Shown piece after piece: positions 8,701-10,964 of a stretch of DNA of 10,964 nt. The notes under the pieces are model-generated. The model was given only the letters and a program-made list of their open reading frames with translations. It did no database searches and was not told the DNA's origin. The translations under genes were made by a program, and so were the position numbers. The first letter of the stretch is position 1. The number at the start of each line of letters is the position of its first letter. Source of the DNA: Pigoraptor vietnamica (lineage: Eukaryota; Opisthokonta; Filasterea). The stretch is from positions 1 through 10,964 of the forward strand of contig CALSCQ010000280.1 of the NCBI GenBank assembly GCA_943704525.1, read 5' to 3'.

Positions 8701-10300
8701 GCAAGTTCCACGACCTTTGCCTTAGGGATGATCGCGATCCCACTCCACTCCGTTGAGCGGAGGGAGCATCCATCACACCTGCAGCAAGCCGGCAGATGAT
8801 CAATTTGAAGACTGAATGACTGCATACCTTGAGCAAAATCACATTAGAAGAACTGCGTACCTCGGAAGTCCCTTCTTTTCGAAGAGGATCTGGTGCATCT
8901 TGTTATCCTTGCACAGAATGACGTGAACGCACCGGAACGCGACCTTGAGGTGCTTGAATTCGTCGGGGAGGTTCACTGCGGCCAGCTCATAGAGCGACGC
9001 CAACGGCTTGTGAAGCTCGCTGATGAAGAGCGGGACGTACTCGGCAAGGTTCTCCTCGCGCGCATTGATCTCGACGAACGGCACGGTGTCTGCACCAAAA
9101 GGGATAGATTCAGGGGACGCCGTCATGGATATTTTCGGGATGTACATCCACAAACATGGCGAGCTAGAGCACACTGACTCACCTGAGCGTCCTCCTTTAA
9201 ACAAAAAGGGGGTGACCTCGACGATGCTCCTTGTGATCATTGTTGTAGCAGCCGCGCGTCCCGCAAGTGCTCCGTCGACCGACACGACGTCGAAGTACGG
9301 GACGATGACCAAGGTGTCACCGTCGATGTCCTCATCACCGCCCAGCCGCAGTTGTGCAAAGCGACGTTGAAGCCACGGCGGCATCAGGTCCAGCGACGGA
9401 AGCCTGACCGTTGTCGGATCGGGCCGTGGCCCGATCAGCCCGACATTTTGTAGCCGTCCCGTGATGCCGGCGAGACGAACGATGAATTCGAAGACGTCGC
9501 GGTAAAAGTCAACGATGATGATACGGTCGCGGAAGGCGGGGTTGTTATAGTTCAACTTCGACCCCCTCGGTACGCCGTGCTCTTCGGCGCGCGCAATGAT
9601 CGTCGGCGACACAGTCCGAGCGGCCTGCAAGTTCGAAGGTGCGCCGACTCCGATGTCGTCGCGATCATACGACTCGTACAGGAGCTAGAAAAAAAACAAC
9701 AACACCGCGATCAGTTGAACTGAGAAACCCACCAGCAATGCACATGAGAGAACAACATACCAGGTTGTCGTCAATAATACGTTGCCTGGCCGTACCACAC
9801 CCAATAAGGTGTATCTTAGCCGCGTACAACGCCTCCAGCGCTCGCTTGTATTCCCGAACGGCCGCCGCCGACAGGGCGCGAAGTGCCTTCTCGCGGTCGG
9901 CAGAAGTCGTAAATATGATGTTATACTTGATTCGGTCGGAACTCCAGTGACGCCTCTCAGGATCGGACAAAGCTCGACAGAGCCATTTGCGAAAACTGTC
10001 CTCGCCGAGACCAGCGGCGTTGTGGTACAAGTCATCGCCAAACGCTTCGTTCATGGCGTTCCATGTATCACGCCAAGGCGTCTTCTTCGAGGTGGAGTGG
10101 AAATAGCGTCCCAACGCGACTGCGACGCACGGCTGCAGCGCATCGTGATCGAACGCAGCGCCGAAATCGTTGTCGCAGTCTTCGCGTGACGAAAAACTCG
10201 GGAAATAGAGACGTCTGTCGGAATCAGGCACGCGAATCTCAACTAGGAGATGTCGCGACCTTACGCGCACTATTCCCAACCGCGTATACTTCTGGGACAT
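5720..10300 (-). CDS. Gene 1: large unrecognised protein with RG-repeat tail
   Basis: Exons on the minus strand: 10300-9761, 9684-9183, 9089-8861, 8778-8648, 8569-8188, 8126-7912, 7831-7499, 7420-7145, 7048-6770, 6704-6384 and 6309-5720. All ten introns (61-96 bases) are GT...AG with matching phases, and the joined frame is 1265 codons plus TGA. The ATG at 10300-10298 has A at -3. Visible features: an isolated acidic DEDIDGD at residues 297-303, a CxxC (C425, C428) formed across an intron junction, a Gly/Asp/Glu-rich acidic linker at about 903-937, a Leu-rich helical stretch after 963 (AKQLLSLLSSLYFHNL), a basic patch near 1030-1045, and an RGG/RG tail at 1215-1265. There is no signal peptide or clear membrane segment. 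I recognise no family. The RG tail suggests RNA binding and arginine methylation, and a nuclear or ribonucleoprotein role is inferred. The 5' end is uncertain: a Cys-rich upstream exon may replace the first about 40 codons. Confidence 0.78.
5723..5853 (-). repeat. 15/18-base coding repeat, eight RG units
   Basis: TTCCC recurs at 5731, 5749, 5767, 5785, 5800, 5815, 5830 and 5845, giving three 18-base spacings then four of 15 bases. On the minus strand the units encode Ala-Thr-Gly-Arg-Gly or Arg-Ala-Thr-Gly-Arg-Gly, ending gene 1. One unit has Met for Thr (ACG to ATG). Confidence 0.95.
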
Positions 10301-10521
10301 TCTTGCAGCCAAGGGTGCACCCCTGGTTTGCAGCCTTCGTTTTGCGAGTGCGCCTTTGATAGTTGCACGCGGCCTTTGCAAAACAAGGTCTAAATTTAGT
10401 GCGATCGGACCTGAGCTTTAGCCTTTTTGGGATTGCCTCAAGTTCCCCTGGCTCGTCGTGAGAGGTCCGACGCGCTCTCGCCGTGGTCCGCTTCGACTTT
10501 ATTCCCAAAGGTGCGCAGTCA
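10239..10521 (-). CDS. Candidate Cys-rich, basic exon overlapping the gene 1 start
   Basis: This frame is open from about 10555 down to a TGA at 10239-10241 and overlaps the gene 1 ATG region in a different frame. It encodes a Lys/Arg-rich peptide (KSKRTTARARRTS) followed by Cys-x5-Cys-x15-Cys-x3-Cys (first Cys in RPCFAKAAC, last in GCTLGCKN), a spacing that could bind zinc. A donor GTAAGG at 10264 and an acceptor ending at 10180 give an 85-base intron whose phase joins it to gene 1 exon sequence (10179 downward). An acceptor ending at 10522 fits the phase of the donor at 10813. If real, it is an internal exon (10521-10265) of a longer gene 1. Alternatively it is the last exon of a gene entering from the right, or an unused frame. 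Confidence 0.35.
10308..10327. promoter_or_regulatory. Dyad next to the gene 1 start codon
   Basis: GGGTGCACCC at 10313-10322 is a perfect palindrome, inside a longer near-palindrome (CCAAGGGTGCACCCCTGG), 13 bases upstream of the proposed gene 1 ATG. It could be a protein-binding site or a leader hairpin if the ATG at 10300 is used. If the upstream exon model is right, it is simply coding sequence. Confidence 0.3.
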
Positions 10522-10802
10522 CTTAAGTTGGTAGAAGTCTTCGCACATTCCCCCCGCGTCTATATGCAAAAAATTGCGATGCGCAGTCATGGGTATTTTT
10601 TCCTAGACCCCCTGAAGTGCCGAGTGGTCGTCCTTGACTACATATCACGATGATCCACACGTGGGCTGGTCCATACATTCACTATGGATCAGGGTCCTCG
10701 CAACCAATCAATTGACCAACCTGCAAGCTGGGTCCAAATCGGACCTGAAGGTCCATCAAAATGGTCCGAGCTAACCTGAAACCCGTTACTCATCAGGTCC
10801 GA
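10405..10802. repeat. Dispersed TCGGACCTGA decamer, direct and inverted
   Basis: TCGGACCTGA occurs exactly at 10405-10414 and 10739-10748, and as its reverse complement TCAGGTCCGA at 10793-10802. An 8-base partial copy (AGGTCCGA) lies at 10463-10470. Within 10741-10754, GGACCTGAAGGTCC is a 6-base inverted repeat with a 2-base loop, and GGTCCGA recurs near 10763-10769. TGCGCAGTCA is also duplicated at 10512-10521 and 10580-10589. Confidence 0.7.
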
Positions 10803-10813
10803 CTTTTACATAC
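10522..10813. other. Non-coding stretch right of gene 1
   Basis: No convincing open frame runs through it; stops interrupt every frame. It is either the promoter and spacer of gene 1 or, if the upstream exons belong to the same gene, a single 292-base intron. Donor GTATGT at 10813 and an acceptor AG ending at 10522 are compatible in phase. That would be about three times longer than any other intron here. It contains most of the TCGGACC/GGTCCGA motifs. Confidence 0.4.
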
Positions 10814-10964
10814 AGTGAAGGTAGCACACACTTGGTCTTGGGGACGTAGCGGTGCCACGCAGCGTGGAAGGACTCCGACAGAGACGTAGACACATCCGTG
10901 ATGAAGCGCTGCGCAGTCGTCATGTTGAGGAACGATGTCGATTCCACGAAGGACCGCACGAGCC
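10814..10964 (-). CDS. Partial exon entering from the right edge
   Basis: One minus-strand frame is open from the window edge and reads VRSFVEST, FLNMTTAQRFITDV, then SESFHAAWHRYVPKTKC: a well-mixed, partly helical, basic sequence. It ends at a GTATGT donor (10813) in phase 2, or, if unspliced, at a TAA about 20 bases further on. A second frame is also open over the same bases but reads less like a protein. I do not recognise the family. It could be a 5' exon of gene 1 or the end of a separate gene. Confidence 0.4.

Noticed and set aside
8839-9630. Argonaute or other RNA-silencing protein
   Set aside because: I checked the spliced gene 1 product for PAZ and PIWI signatures and saw none; only the lone DxDGD hints at the pathway, reported separately as weak.
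10239-10521. Tesmin-type CXC domain or PiggyBac-type C-terminal zinc finger
   Set aside because: The cysteine count and spacing (x5, x15, x3) do not fit either pattern; only a generic possible zinc site can be claimed.

Overview
The window looks like nuclear DNA of a unicellular or otherwise compact eukaryote. Its genes are cut by many short introns of 61-96 bases with GT...AG ends (mostly GTATGT, GTGAGT or GTACGT donors). Conceptual splicing keeps the frame across every junction. There are no Shine-Dalgarno sites or prokaryotic operon features. Oomycete, amoebozoan, rhizarian or chytrid-like protists would fit the compact introns and GC-rich coding sequence, but nothing here fixes the lineage.

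Layout, left to right. Positions 1-959 (+ strand) carry the 3' part of a gene that starts before the window; it contains five tandem 18-base units and its 3' reading frame is uncertain. It converges on gene 2 (- strand, 1019-5286), a seven-exon gene with a predicted product of 1263 residues. That product has an unrecognised N-terminal half, a 26-copy mixed-charge Arg/Asp/Glu/Gln array, a second array of fifteen 13-residue units, a basic nuclear-localisation-like tail and two Tudor/chromo-barrel-like segments at the C-terminus. The spacer 5287-5719 is AT-rich and holds a striking 10-base-period array of T-tracts (5371-5500) just upstream of gene 2. Gene 1 (- strand, 5720-10300 in the simplest model) has eleven exons and 1265 residues. 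I recognise no family for it; it has an acidic linker, a CxxC pair, an isolated DxDGD motif and an RG-repeat tail. To its right, 10239-10964 (- strand) holds a Cys-rich open segment and a further open segment running off the edge. These are either extra 5' exons of gene 1 or the end of another gene.

How they may work together: genes 1 and 2 lie head-to-tail on the same strand. Gene 2 has chromatin- or RNA-associated features (Tudor-like modules, mixed-charge repeats, basic motifs) and gene 1 has an RG tail typical of RNA-binding proteins, so both are plausibly nuclear or RNA-linked. That is inference; no pathway can be named. Four separate in-frame tandem arrays in adjacent genes, all with units that are multiples of three, are the most conspicuous shared property of the region.
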